A DNA stretch of 64,000 bases from CAVPDE01 sp963707125 (GTDB lineage: Bacteria > Desulfobacterota > DSM-4660 > Desulfatiglandales > HGW-15), in contig CAVPOU010000009.1 in assembly GCA_963707125.1 (NCBI GenBank), positions 1 to 64,000 on the forward strand. Direction: 5' to 3'. The notes beneath the pieces are model-generated. The model was not told the origin of the DNA. It did not search any database and saw nothing but the letters and a program-made list of their open reading frames with translations. The position numbers and the translations under genes are program-made. Positions 1-13,396 of the stretch are shown here, piece after piece. Position 1 is the first letter of the stretch; every line of letters begins with the position of its first letter.

Positions 1-107
<107 letters not shown>

Positions 108-163
108 CTATATAAAAGTAAAGAATACAGGAAGCACGTTCCCAGCAAGGGGAAAAGAAAATT

Positions 164-3203
<3,040 letters not shown>

Positions 3204-3256
3204 ATAAATCTTCAAATCCACAAAAGCGCTGGTGAAACTGTACTCCCTGTATTCAG

Positions 3257-3269
3257 TTTTCAAAGAGCA
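3257..3269 (-). promoter_or_regulatory. boxA-like antitermination element before 23S
   Basis: The minus strand reads TGCTCTTTGAAAA, close to the rRNA boxA consensus TGCTCTTTAACAA bound by NusB/S10. The same 13-mer occurs before the 16S gene at 5322-5334. The placement about 55 nt upstream of 23S is typical of the 16S-23S spacer. Confidence 0.65.
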
Positions 3270-3359
3270 ATTCGCGTTTTCACGCTTGAGCTAAACGCTC
3301 AAGGCTAGAAGCTCGAAAAAAAACCAAACTTTTTCAGCTTCCAGCTTTGATCGTTCAAC

Positions 3360-3435
3360 TGGTGGAGGTGAACGGGCTCGAACCGATGACCCCCAGCTTG
3401 CAAAGCTGGTGCTCTCCCTACTGAGCTACACCCCC
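3360..3435 (-). tRNA. tRNA-Ala (TGC anticodon)
   Basis: A 76-nt cloverleaf with acceptor stem GGGGGTG/CACCTCC, D-arm TAGCTCAG, anticodon loop CTTTGCAAG (anticodon TGC) and T-arm GGTTCGAGCC. The 3' CCA is encoded in the DNA. It lies in the 16S-23S spacer, the common place for an Ala tRNA. Confidence 0.97.
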
Positions 3436-3507
3436 AGAAAACCTTTGGGGTTACTCACGGCGAATAGCTACCGGCCCAATGGCCACCCGTAAGTGCCCAC
3501 GACTTTC

Positions 3508-3586
<79 letters not shown>

Positions 3587-3681
3587 GTAGCTTTTCGAGG
3601 CCGTTGCTCCCTCAAGACTAAATAGTGACTGCTGTAGGATTGACCTAGGACTTTTTCCCCAATCTTGCGATCAGGAGAAAA

Positions 3682-5256
<1,575 letters not shown>

Positions 5257-5321
5257 ATAGTTTGGATCCTAGTTGATCCATTAATTGCGAAATTACGGCC
5301 TACAGCGGCATCACTATTTAG

Positions 5322-5334
5322 TTTTCAAAGAGCA
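5322..5334 (-). promoter_or_regulatory. boxA-like antitermination element in the 16S leader
   Basis: The minus strand reads TGCTCTTTGAAAA about 65 nt upstream of 16S, identical to the copy before 23S at 3257-3269. It probably loads the Nus antitermination complex on the rRNA transcript. Confidence 0.6.
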
Positions 5335-5414
5335 ACGAAATACCCATTCAACACTAAGGTCCCGAGCTTGAAATGTCAAGGTCCTTGCGGCACTTCCTCA
5401 GGACAGACAGGCAG

Positions 5415-5442
5415 ACTAAACTAGTTGATTCCCGCCTGTCAA
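5415..5442 (-). promoter_or_regulatory. Candidate sigma-70 promoter of the rRNA operon
   Basis: The minus strand has a perfect -35 TTGACA (5442-5437), a 16-bp spacer and TTTAGT (5420-5415; 4/6 to TATAAT). An AT-rich stretch (AATAATTTTTC) lies just upstream, as in UP-elements. The leader to 16S would be about 150 nt and contains the boxA. There is no other gene between it and 16S. Confidence 0.55.
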
Positions 5443-5473
5443 GAAAAATTATTGTATGTTTCACGATTTTTTC

Positions 5474-6628
5474 TTAAGCCCCAATCACCAGGAATTCCTT
5501 GATTTTTTGAACCACAGCTTCCATCTGTCCTCTCTTGAGCTCCGGGTAGATCGGAAGGGCCAGCGTGGTTGCGGCCGCCTCCACGGATTCCTGGAAATCC
5601 TCCGGCCGGTGGCCCAGGTATTTGAAGCAGTCCTGCACGTGAAGCGGCAAGGGGTAATACACTTCCGTGCCGATTCCTTGCGCGTTCAGAAACTCCCGAA
5701 GGCCGTCCCTCCTGCCTTTCAGCCGGATGACGAACTGATTGTAAATGTGTCTTTTTTCTTTTTCAACAGGCACCGAAACCTCGGCCAATCCGGCCTTTTC
5801 AAAAAGCTCCCGGTAGGTCCCGGCATTCTCCCTTCGCCGTGCCGTCCACTGCTCCAGATACTTCAGCTTCACGATCAGGATGGCCGCCTGGAGCGCATCG
5901 AGCCGGAAATTCCCGCCGATCACCCGGTGGTAGTACTTCGGTTTCGCGCCGTGTCCGCGCATGATGGTCAGGCGTTCGTAAAGCTCCTGGGAGTTTGTCG
6001 TCACCATTCCTCCATCTCCGAAAGCCCCGAGGTTCTTGGATGGAAAAAAGGAAAAGCATCCGTACTCTCCCATGGATCCGGCCCTCTTGGGAGCGCCGCT
6101 CCTGAGCGCGACCTCCGCCCCGATGGCCTGGGCCGCATCCTCGATGACCACAAGGTGGTACTTCCTGGCCGTTTCAAGGATCGGCTCCATCTCCGCGCAT
6201 TGGCCAAAAAGGTGCACCGGCATGATCGCCTTCACTCTTGAACGCTCGGCCGCACCCAGCCCCGCCATGGTTGATTCGAGTTTCGAGGGGTCCATGTTGT
6301 AGGTCGCCCTGTCAATGTCCACGAAAAGGGGTGCCGCTCCCACGCGCGTGATCGAGCCGACGGTCGCAAAGAAGGTAAAGGGCGTGGTGACGACCAGGTC
6401 CCCGGGGCCGATGCCGGCGGTCATTAAAGAAATGAGCAGCGCGTCGGTTCCCGAAGACACGCCGACAGCGTGCTTGCAGCCGCAGTACTCGGCGATCTTC
6501 TCCTCGAGCTCTTTCACTTTGGGTCCGAGGATGAACTGCTGCGACTCATAGACCTCCCGTGTTGCGGCCATCATCTCATCTTTGAGCGTGGCATACTGTG
6601 CTCTCAAATCCAGCAACGGAACTTTCAC
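5474..6628 (-). CDS. DegT/DnrJ/EryC1/StrS-family PLP-dependent aminotransferase
   Basis: 384 residues, the usual length for sugar aminotransferases that convert a nucleotide-linked keto-sugar to an amino-sugar for surface polysaccharides. Family landmarks are the start VPLLDLRAQY, the cofactor-contacting VIEDAAQA (Asp164) and the Schiff-base lysine in FSFFPSKNLGAFGDGG (Lys198). The C-terminal half has the typical IYNQFVIR and PLPLHVQDCF motifs. No other sugar-nucleotide genes lie nearby, so the substrate cannot be inferred. It is the last minus-strand gene before the rRNA operon and is separated from ctpA by a palindromic repeat, so it may have its own promoter. Confidence 0.9.
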   Translation of the reverse strand: MKVPLLDLRAQYATLKDEMMAATREVYESQQFILGPKVKELEEKIAEYCGCKHAVGVSSGTDALLISLMTAGIGPGDLVVTTPFTFFATVGSITRVGAAPLFVDIDRATYNMDPSKLESTMAGLGAAERSRVKAIMPVHLFGQCAEMEPILETARKYHLVVIEDAAQAIGAEVALRSGAPKRAGSMGEYGCFSFFPSKNLGAFGDGGMVTTNSQELYERLTIMRGHGAKPKYYHRVIGGNFRLDALQAAILIVKLKYLEQWTARRRENAGTYRELFEKAGLAEVSVPVEKEKRHIYNQFVIRLKGRRDGLREFLNAQGIGTEVYYPLPLHVQDCFKYLGHRPEDFQESVEAAATTLALPIYPELKRGQMEAVVQKIKEFLVIGA

Positions 6629-6689
6629 TATTCTGCCTCCAGTGATTCTCCGCCTTCAGGCGAAGGCTTCAGTTTGTTTCTTCATCCCG

Positions 6690-6790
6690 GTACAGGCACA
6701 AAGGGACAAAGGTGCAAAGGCACCAAGCGGAAAAACCTTTCTGCTCTGTCCCTTTGTGCCTCTGTGCCTTTGTCCCTTAAGCTGTCGGCG
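6690..6790. repeat. Palindromic repeat built of ACAAAGGGACAAAGG-type words
   Basis: The left part carries GGCACAAAGGGACAAAGG and GTGCAAAGGCACC. The right part carries GTCCCTTTGTGCC, TCTGTGCC and TTTGTCCCTTA, giving a long imperfect hairpin with a short centre. A second copy of the family lies at 50615-50745. Both sit directly behind a stop codon (ctpA and the HD-GYP gene) and share a flanking GCTGTCGGC-like word. I see no coding potential. Confidence 0.75.
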
Positions 6791-6815
6791 TCAGCGATTC
6801 TCTCTGGATCAAGCT

Positions 6816-8147
6816 CTACGACCCGGTCTTCATGTGCGAGAAGATGTTCCAGGTCTGCAGGAGTTGCAGGGCCTGGCGGATCTGATTGTCCTTCTCAACG
6901 AGCTGCTTTGCCCTCTTGTCGTTCTCCTTCTCCTCCGTACGCTTGTCCGCGTCTGTCTCCTCACCTCCCTCGCCGGGCAGGTGGCCCTTCAGGTCCTTTT
7001 CCCTGAGCATTCTAGCCTTTTCCTTTGCGTCCTCTTCAGAGGGAGGGAGGAATTTCACCTCCACATCGGGCTCAATGCCGCTCGCCTGAATCGAACGGCC
7101 GCTCGGCGTGTAGTATATCGCGGTGGTCAGCCGCAAACCGGACCCGTCACTCAACGGGATGATCGTCTGCACAGAGCCCTTGCCGAACGTCTTGGTGCCC
7201 AGGATGAGCGCTCTCTTGTTGTCCTGGAGCGCCCCTGCCACGATTTCTGCAGCGCTTGCGCTCCCGCCGTTCACCAGAACAATGATGGGATAGTTCCGGT
7301 CCGTCTTCTTCTTGTGGGCTGTTGCCCTCATATCCTGCGAGGACTCCCGGCCCTTGGTGCTCACGATCACCCCTGACTCAAGGAAGAGATCCGACACGTC
7401 AATGGCCTGAGAAAGCAGGCCCCCTGGATTGTTTCGAAGATCCAGAATCAGGCCCTCCAGGTTGCGCCCGTTTTCGAGCTTTTCCAGCTCGGCGGACAGG
7501 TCGTTCGTCGTTTTGCTCTGAAAATTGGAGACCCGAACGTAGGCGATCTTCGGGTTCAGGAGGGTGCTCCGGACGCTCTTGATCGGGATCACGTCCCGGG
7601 TCACTGTGAGCTCCAGAGGTTTTTCAACGCCCTCTCTCATGACGGTCAAGGTGACTTTCGTTCCTTTTTCGCCGCGAATGCTCTTGACCGCTTCAGGCAG
7701 AGTCATGTCCGCCGCGAGTTTCCCATCAATCTTGATGATTTTGTCTCCTGCCTGGATTCCTGCTCTGTACGCCGGCGATCCTTCAATGGGAGAAACGACT
7801 GTGAGCACATTGTCCTTCACCGTAATCTCGACTCCGATCCCTGAAAAACTACCCTTTGTTTCGGTAAGAAGATCTTGGTGTTCCTCTTTGGAAAGGAATG
7901 ACGAATGAGGATCAAGGCTCTGGACCATTCCCTTGATCGCGCCCTGGACCAGTTTCTGGTTATCCTGGGGCTCGACATAGTTTTTTTCAATCTGGCGCAG
8001 CACTTCCGTGAGAACTTCAAGGTTCTTGTAAGCCTCTCCGGTTCCCGCTTTGACCACGACCGTATTTCCATTGAAAAAGAGAATGCTCCCGATCAGAACA
8101 CAGAACACGATGGTTTGCAGAAAAAGTCTCTTGTTGTTTCGAGGCAT
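6816..8147 (-). CDS. ctpA: S41-family C-terminal processing protease (CtpA-like)
   Basis: 443 residues. It is a periplasmic serine protease of the Prc/Ctp family, which trims C-termini of envelope proteins and often peptidoglycan hydrolases. In order: a signal anchor at ~7-26, a helical N-domain, a PDZ domain (~100-185, with SPIEGSPAYRAGIQAGDKI) and the catalytic core. The serine is in GGSASAAE (Ser298) and the lysine in TFGKGS (Lys323), 25 apart as in characterised members. The C-terminal ~60 residues are charged and helical. I chose the ATG at 8147 because CAGGAG lies 7 nt upstream; an in-frame start at 8228 would overlap the upstream gene. It follows envC and ftsEX, so divisome-linked wall remodelling is likely. 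Confidence 0.93.
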   Translation of the reverse strand: MPRNNKRLFLQTIVFCVLIGSILFFNGNTVVVKAGTGEAYKNLEVLTEVLRQIEKNYVEPQDNQKLVQGAIKGMVQSLDPHSSFLSKEEHQDLLTETKGSFSGIGVEITVKDNVLTVVSPIEGSPAYRAGIQAGDKIIKIDGKLAADMTLPEAVKSIRGEKGTKVTLTVMREGVEKPLELTVTRDVIPIKSVRSTLLNPKIAYVRVSNFQSKTTNDLSAELEKLENGRNLEGLILDLRNNPGGLLSQAIDVSDLFLESGVIVSTKGRESSQDMRATAHKKKTDRNYPIIVLVNGGSASAAEIVAGALQDNKRALILGTKTFGKGSVQTIIPLSDGSGLRLTTAIYYTPSGRSIQASGIEPDVEVKFLPPSEEDAKEKARMLREKDLKGHLPGEGGEETDADKRTEEKENDKRAKQLVEKDNQIRQALQLLQTWNIFSHMKTGS

Positions 8148-8209
8148 AGCATTGCTCCTGATTTGCAGTGAAAAGTACCAGTTATGATACTCCACAGGGC
8201 CATCCCTGG

Positions 8210-9409
8210 TCAATGAACTTTTAGCCACCTGATAGGATCGAGGGTCCCGCCCCCCTTTCTGATCTCAAAATAGAGCCTTGCATCCCTTGGTGAAGGAGAT
8301 TTTCCAAGGGATCCGATCACCTCGCCGGCCTTGACCGAATCCCCTTCATCCTTCTTTCTCTGAGCAAGCTGGGCGGAAACCGTGAAGTATCGAGACCCAT
8401 GGTTGATCACGACGATCTCCCCGTAGCCCTTTAGACTCCCGGAGAAATCGATCCGGCCTGCATAAACCGCTTTGACTTCCGCGCCAGGGCGACCCTCGAT
8501 GGTGATTCCTTTGAGACCACTCTGAGACCAGGCCCCTTCTCTCAATATTCTGCCTTCCAGCGGCATGGGAAGTTTACCTCTTGCGTTCGCAAACTCAGAG
8601 GCAATTTCAGTCCGCTTTTCGTCTCTTTTCTCAATTTGGATAAGAGTTTCTTTTAGCTTTTGCGCAGCAAGCTCCAGTTCCTTGACTCCGGTCTCATGGA
8701 ACTCCTTCTCTTTGTGGGTTTTCATTAAGAGAACGACTTTCTTGTCAATATCCTTTTTGAGAGCAGAGACCCGGTCGCTTTCTTCCTTTTCAAGTCGGTC
8801 CAGAGCAAAAAGCTTTTCTTTGACTGAAGAAATCCCTTCCCGGTACTGTCTCTGGAGATTGGCGGTCTCCTGTAACAGACCGAGGTCCACGGCCAAAAGC
8901 CCCCGGAGGTACTTGAATCTTTTCCTCAGGGTATCAAGACCGTCTGCGGTGGCAAGCAGCCGGATATATCCCCTCTTCGCGTAACGATAAAACGCGTCCA
9001 GCCTTTTGCCCAAACGGTCCTCGAGCTCCTTCAGCGATTTCTCAAGCTGGTTCACCTTGGCCTGGTTCTCCCGCAGATCTTTCTTGATGGAAGAGACTTT
9101 CTCCTCCAGCTCTTTGAGGTTCCTCCTTTTTTCCTCAATCTCTTTTTCCAGCTCCGAGAGCTCTTCCAGCAACCTTTCTTCTTTTTCGTCGAATTTGAGC
9201 ATCTGCTCCCGTTCACGGTCAAGATCTTTTTCTATCTTCTCGATCTGTTGTTTTTTGTCTTCCGGGTCGGTCGCCACGCGTGCGTGACTGAAGGAGGAAC
9301 CAAAGAAGGGGGGATACAGGAAAAGCCATGCGGCCGGCAACAGAAACAGAAGGACGCCCGGGAACCAGGGGGAATAAGTCACTTTTTTTTCAGCAGCTCT
9401 TGATTTCAA
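8210..9409 (-). CDS. envC: EnvC-like murein hydrolase activator (degenerate LytM/M23 domain)
   Basis: 399 residues: an N-terminal signal anchor (~14-33), then ~220 residues of charged coiled coil (EKIEKDLDREREQ onward), then a LytM fold from ~290. The zinc ligands of active M23 peptidases appear lost. The position of the HxxxD motif reads LKGITIEG, YAHL has become VSAQL, and HLHFE has become RLYFE. This is the pattern of EnvC, which does not cut peptidoglycan itself but activates amidases and is recruited by FtsEX. The stop of ftsX overlaps its start by 4 nt, so the two are translationally coupled. The partner amidase is not in the window. Confidence 0.88.
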   Translation of the reverse strand: MKSRAAEKKVTYSPWFPGVLLFLLPAAWLFLYPPFFGSSFSHARVATDPEDKKQQIEKIEKDLDREREQMLKFDEKEERLLEELSELEKEIEEKRRNLKELEEKVSSIKKDLRENQAKVNQLEKSLKELEDRLGKRLDAFYRYAKRGYIRLLATADGLDTLRKRFKYLRGLLAVDLGLLQETANLQRQYREGISSVKEKLFALDRLEKEESDRVSALKKDIDKKVVLLMKTHKEKEFHETGVKELELAAQKLKETLIQIEKRDEKRTEIASEFANARGKLPMPLEGRILREGAWSQSGLKGITIEGRPGAEVKAVYAGRIDFSGSLKGYGEIVVINHGSRYFTVSAQLAQRKKDEGDSVKAGEVIGSLGKSPSPRDARLYFEIRKGGGTLDPIRWLKVH

Positions 9410-10305
9410 AACTTGAAGAACCGCCCGATTGCAATAAAGCTCCCCAACAGCCCCAGAACCAGACCCAGAGACAGGATCCCCAGGGCGTGACTCTGTGTCA
9501 GGAACATGAAATCCATGAAGGGCAATCCGAAGACCTGGATCGTTTTGAAAGAGAGAAGGAGGTGGATGACCGAGAGAATTCCCAGAGCGATCAAGGCTCC
9601 CAGCACACCCTGAATAGCTCCTTCAATGAGAAAAGGCGCCTTCACATACCAGTCCGTGGCGCCCACCAGCTTGTAGATCTCTATTTCGTTGCGCCGGGAG
9701 TAGATGGCAAGCTTGATCGTGTTGGTGATGAGGAATAAGACGGCCACACAGAGTAGACCTCCAATGGCGAGCCCGGCCACCTTGAGCACATAGAGCAGAC
9801 CCTCAAACTGGTCGAGCCACTGCTCGCTATATTGCACTTCATCCACGCCCGGGACTTTTTCCAGGGCTTCCTTGATTCTTTTCGGTTCGAACTTCTTCCT
9901 GTCCGCGTTTCTGAAGGCGACTTCAAAGGAGGCGGGAAGCGGGTTCTTGGTCAGCCCGTCCACCAAACCGGCTTGTGACCCGAGCATCCCCTTCATGTCC
10001 TGCAGCGCCTTTTCTTTGGAGATGTACCCTTTGATCTCGGCACCCTGCAACGTGCTGATGGCCGTCCGAATCCTTTCCCGCGTTCCTTCATCGATGCCGT
10101 CCTTGAGATACACCGAGATGGAGAGCGTCTGCCCCCACCCCTGAATCCAGGTTCTCACATTCACGGACAGAAGAACAAACGCTCCGAAGATGAGCAGTGA
10201 AATGGCAATGGTGCCCACGCTGATGGCATAGATCAGCCGGTTATAGAGGATGCTGGACAGAGCATATTTGAAGTAGGTTGACCAGAGCCTGAGCTTCGCG
10301 AGCAT
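9406..10305 (-). CDS. ftsX: Cell division protein FtsX (permease-like)
   Basis: 299 residues with FtsX topology: a cytoplasmic N-terminus, TM1 at ~23-46, a periplasmic domain of ~110 residues (from VRTWIQGWGQTLSISVYL to about 165), then three TM segments at ~172-195, ~225-247 and ~270-292. With FtsE it forms the ABC-type complex that transmits ATP hydrolysis to EnvC in the periplasm. It overlaps the envC start by 4 nt. The start at 10305 has no convincing Shine-Dalgarno; its upstream DNA is a ~300 bp palindromic element that separates it from ftsE. In most bacteria ftsE and ftsX abut or overlap. Confidence 0.93.
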   Translation of the reverse strand: MLAKLRLWSTYFKYALSSILYNRLIYAISVGTIAISLLIFGAFVLLSVNVRTWIQGWGQTLSISVYLKDGIDEGTRERIRTAISTLQGAEIKGYISKEKALQDMKGMLGSQAGLVDGLTKNPLPASFEVAFRNADRKKFEPKRIKEALEKVPGVDEVQYSEQWLDQFEGLLYVLKVAGLAIGGLLCVAVLFLITNTIKLAIYSRRNEIEIYKLVGATDWYVKAPFLIEGAIQGVLGALIALGILSVIHLLLSFKTIQVFGLPFMDFMFLTQSHALGILSLGLVLGLLGSFIAIGRFFKF

Positions 10306-10314
10306 AGCGTTTAT

Positions 10315-10612
10315 CCGAGGTAACCCTTCAGCTTTTTGAAATAATCATAGAAAAAGGCCATGGGGGTCTCTCTAAAAACAGAACAACGAAGAAGCCACAT
10401 CGAAGTGTCCGGCTTCAGGCCATGAGTGAGGCGGGCGGAGGGCTGCCGGGGAACTCGCCATCTGCAATCCTGCAGGCAGGTGCCGGTGAAACCTCGCCGC
10501 CCGCCTTCGCTGCCCCTTATCTGCACAGTCTTTCCCGCATACTCTTCGTTTTCTGTTTTTAGAGAGACCCCCATGGCCTCAGCCATCCATTTCAAAAAGC
10601 TAAAGGGTTACT
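10315..10612. mobile_element. ~300 bp palindromic (MITE-like) element between ftsE and ftsX
   Basis: The two ends are inverted copies. TAACCCTT-(C/T)-AGCTTTTTGAAAT at 10321 is mirrored at 10611. The blocks GGCCATGGGGGTCTCTC and TAAAAACAGAA, followed by AACGAAGA, are mirrored at about 10545-10577. Arms are ~70 bp with one ~12 bp unmatched patch. The inside also folds (GAGGCGGGCGG at 10429 against CCGCCCGCC near 10498). The right end touches the ftsE stop codon. Frames of 94 and 146 residues across it simply follow the palindrome and resemble nothing I know. No transposase gene is present. Confidence 0.7.
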
Positions 10613-11261
10613 ATTCGAGAACCTTTCCCCCGTGGAGTACAATGATGCGCTGGTCCGTATTCCGGAGCAATTCCCTGCTGTGGGTCGCAATGACCACCGT
10701 GGTCCCTCTCAGATTGATGCTACGGAAAAGAACCATGATCTCCCGTGTAATATCCGGATCGAGATTGCCCGTAGGCTCGTCCGCGAGCAGGATCAGGGGA
10801 TCGTTGATCATGGCTCGTGCGATGGCCACCCTCTGTTGTTCCCCTCCGGAGAGCTCAATCGGATAGGCCTCTTCCTTGGCTGCCAGCCCCACCGCTCGGA
10901 GCATCTGGTGAGTTTTCTTCCGCACCACCGATCGCTTTTCGCCGGTCACCTCAAGAGCCAGGGCCACATTCTGAAACACGGATCTGCGGCTCAGAAGTTT
11001 GAAGTCCTGGAATACGAATCCGACCTTTCTTCGAAGGAGATCAAGTTTGGTACCGCTGATGCGGCTGAGGTTGATGCCGTTGATGACAATCTGGCCTTCT
11101 GTCGGCGGCTCGGCACCGAAGATCAGCCTGAGAAGAGTCGTTTTTCCTGCACCGCTCGGCCCGGTGATAAAGACAAATTCCCCCGTGCGGATTCGGAGGT
11201 CAATCTCTTTAAGAGCCACAGCGGGCCCAAAAGTTTTGGATACTTGAAATAGCTGGATCAC
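10611..11261 (-). CDS. ftsE: Cell division ATP-binding protein FtsE
   Basis: 216 residues, the compact ABC ATPase typical of FtsE. Walker A is GPSGAGKT (34-41), the signature is LSGGEQQRVAIARA, Walker B is ILLADEPTGNLD, and the switch histidine is in VIATHS. It pairs with FtsX in the divisome and powers activation of peptidoglycan hydrolases through EnvC. The gene is the first of the ftsE-ftsX-envC-ctpA row. The palindromic element begins at its stop codon, so message continuity into ftsX depends on read-through of that structure. Confidence 0.95.
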   Translation of the reverse strand: MIQLFQVSKTFGPAVALKEIDLRIRTGEFVFITGPSGAGKTTLLRLIFGAEPPTEGQIVINGINLSRISGTKLDLLRRKVGFVFQDFKLLSRRSVFQNVALALEVTGEKRSVVRKKTHQMLRAVGLAAKEEAYPIELSGGEQQRVAIARAMINDPLILLADEPTGNLDPDITREIMVLFRSINLRGTTVVIATHSRELLRNTDQRIIVLHGGKVLE

Positions 11262-11291
11262 AACGCTAATGGATGATGCAAGAAAGACGGA

Positions 11292-12629
11292 TCAGTAATT
11301 TCCGATTGCCCGGTCCAATCTGGCTTTGGCCTGATTGTTATCATAGAGGGCCCGGTAGTAGTCCAGCCGCGAACGGGCGAGAAGGGTTTGAGCATCCAGC
11401 AGATCCGTAATGGTGGACACCTGGGCTTTGTACCGCTCCGCGTTGACCCTCAAATTCTCTTCACCGGCATCAACCCCTTTCTGAGTGGTCGGAATGTTCT
11501 TGGCAGAGGAATCAAGGTCCAGCATCGATTGTTTAACCTGCAGGCGAATGCCGTCCTCCACATCCGCTTTGGTCTCCAGGAGTTGCCGCCGCACGCTCTC
11601 CTTTTCCCTGCCTGCAAAGTAAGTCTTTCCCCATTCCCAGAACGTCCAGTTGGCCACAATCAGGGCCTCCCAGTGGTTTGCATCAACGTAACGGCTGCCT
11701 GAGACCGAGGCGCTGTCCCCTTCACTGATGTACTGATAGGTGAAAGCAATTTCAGGGTAGTATTTGCTTTTTGCAAGCCGGATCTGTTGGTCGGCCTGAA
11801 GAAGGCTGACGTCGAGCAGTTTAATCTCCGGACGGTTTTCAAAAGCTGTCTTCACGTAGGCGTCAAATTCTCCCACCTCCGGCTTGAAAACCAGGATATC
11901 CTCAACCTCCACAGGCTCGGTAACCGGCCTAACCAGCACCGTGTTAAAGGTGGAACGCGTCGTTTGCGCAAGGTTCTTTGCCCTCACGAGTGACTGCTCT
12001 GCATTGGCCAGTTCTACCTCCGCCCTGAGCACGTCATTCACAGGAATCATGCCCACTTCGAAAAAGCTGCGAGCGACCTTCACCGTTTGGGTGAGCGATT
12101 CCACCGTCGTCTGTGCGACTTCGACCGCTTTGTCCGCTCCCAGGATGTTGAAATAGACCTCTTTCACCCGCAGAACCAAGTCCAGTTTTTCCAGGTCCAT
12201 CTCCAGCTGCGATTGGTCAATACCCAACTCGGAGAGCCGGAAGGAACTGATGAGAGCAAATCCGGTAAAAATCGGCTGTCTCAAAAACCATGTCCACCGG
12301 AAGTTGTCCTCTGTCCCCACTACCAGCGGGATCGGAGTTCCAAGGAGCGTTGATGACCTGCTAATAGGAGGTTCACTCAGTCTGTTGTAACTGTAAGTCG
12401 TCCCAAGTTTCGGCAGGAAATCCGCTCTCGACTGCTTCATGACATCATTCGCCTGCTCGATCCTCTCATTTCTTGCCTTAATCTTGTGGCTGCTGTCCAG
12501 TGCTTGAGAGATGCTTTTATCAAGGGTGAAATAATTCTTGCTTTCCTGAGCTGCTGCGACGGTCGGCAAGGAAATCAAACTAAGGAAGAGAAAAATGCCA
12601 ATCCACTGAATCGACCCTTTACGTCTCAT
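11292..12629 (-). CDS. TolC-family outer membrane efflux protein
   Basis: 445 residues, with a cleavable signal peptide (GIFLFLSLISLPTVAAAQES). The body is a tandem pair of OEP repeats (~25-225 and ~230-440) rich in long amphipathic helices, as in TolC trimers that form the outer-membrane exit duct of tripartite pumps or type I secretion. The ATG at 12629 is preferred: GGAGG is 8 nt upstream and overlaps an alternative ATG at 12644. It ends 30 nt upstream of ftsE on the same strand. No adaptor or inner-membrane pump gene is adjacent, so its substrate is unknown. Confidence 0.9.
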   Translation of the reverse strand: MRRKGSIQWIGIFLFLSLISLPTVAAAQESKNYFTLDKSISQALDSSHKIKARNERIEQANDVMKQSRADFLPKLGTTYSYNRLSEPPISRSSTLLGTPIPLVVGTEDNFRWTWFLRQPIFTGFALISSFRLSELGIDQSQLEMDLEKLDLVLRVKEVYFNILGADKAVEVAQTTVESLTQTVKVARSFFEVGMIPVNDVLRAEVELANAEQSLVRAKNLAQTTRSTFNTVLVRPVTEPVEVEDILVFKPEVGEFDAYVKTAFENRPEIKLLDVSLLQADQQIRLAKSKYYPEIAFTYQYISEGDSASVSGSRYVDANHWEALIVANWTFWEWGKTYFAGREKESVRRQLLETKADVEDGIRLQVKQSMLDLDSSAKNIPTTQKGVDAGEENLRVNAERYKAQVSTITDLLDAQTLLARSRLDYYRALYDNNQAKARLDRAIGNY

Positions 12630-12797
12630 GCCACATTCCTCCATGGATCAGGAAAATTCTTTTAGTTATTAGAGCAATTTGGCCAATAAGTCAACGGGAA
12701 ACAAGCGAGAAAAAGGAGGGAAGCAAGAGAGACTCATCCTGGCCGGACACTCAACACGTGAACAGCTGGCGTGAAATTGTTCATAGGCCATCCATCC

Positions 12798-13103
12798 CTA
12801 TTTAGCCGCAGGTTCTTCATGGCCGAGTATAATCATTCTTTCCTTGGCAGCCTGTTGTCGTTTTTCTTCCCAGGCCGGCCACTCTTCTTTGAGGTCTGCC
12901 ATTTCTTTTTCCAGATCCATTAGGTCATCCCGGGTTCCAGCCACGAGCCCGGCACTCAGATCGGAGATTTTCTTTTTCAGTTTCCTTACTCGCTCTTTAA
13001 TGCATCTCAGCTCATTAAGGCAGTTCACTTCTTCCTCAGTCGGTACATCAATTTTCTTGCAACTATGAGCACAAGTTGTCTTCCCTTCCAGATTGTTATC
13101 CAT
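12798..13103 (-). CDS. Small coiled-coil protein with paired cysteines, unknown function
   Basis: 101 residues. The N-terminus has four cysteines in two pairs (CAHSC and CLNELRC). The rest is strongly charged and helical (ERVRKLKKKISDL, MDLEKEMADLKEEW), predicting a coiled coil. The start at 13103 is supported by GGAGG 9 nt upstream; a longer frame reaching 13283 lacks such support. It is cytoplasmic by appearance. I do not recognise the family. The cysteine arrangement could bind a metal, but that is inference. Confidence 0.6.
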   Translation of the reverse strand: MDNNLEGKTTCAHSCKKIDVPTEEEVNCLNELRCIKERVRKLKKKISDLSAGLVAGTRDDLMDLEKEMADLKEEWPAWEEKRQQAAKERMIILGHEEPAAK

Positions 13104-13396
13104 GGCATGGATCCTCCGTCGATAAAAATTCACACCAACGTCTTTGGTATAGGTAATGCCCCGGCATGGTTTTGTCAACGAAAGGCGCAGCGGGCGGGCA
13201 TCACCCGTCCGTAACTCCTTGAAATGAGCAGGCCGGGAGCCCCGGTATGGAAGAAAAGGTCCCATCGTCCAGATATACGACACTTCAGAGCGATTCGGGC
13301 AACAGGTCGCGGATGCTTGACTTTTGGAGAGGGAGTATATAGTTTCATCGAAATATCAGATGGTTGTGTTTTTCCATCGTAACTGCTCAGGTGTTT

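Noticed and set aside
10311..10866. Frames of 94 (minus) and 146 (plus) codons across the ftsE-ftsX gap
   Set aside because: They follow the palindrome's two arms (similar words SLKTE/SVFRETPMA at both ends) or run into ftsE on the wrong strand; no ribosome site or family.
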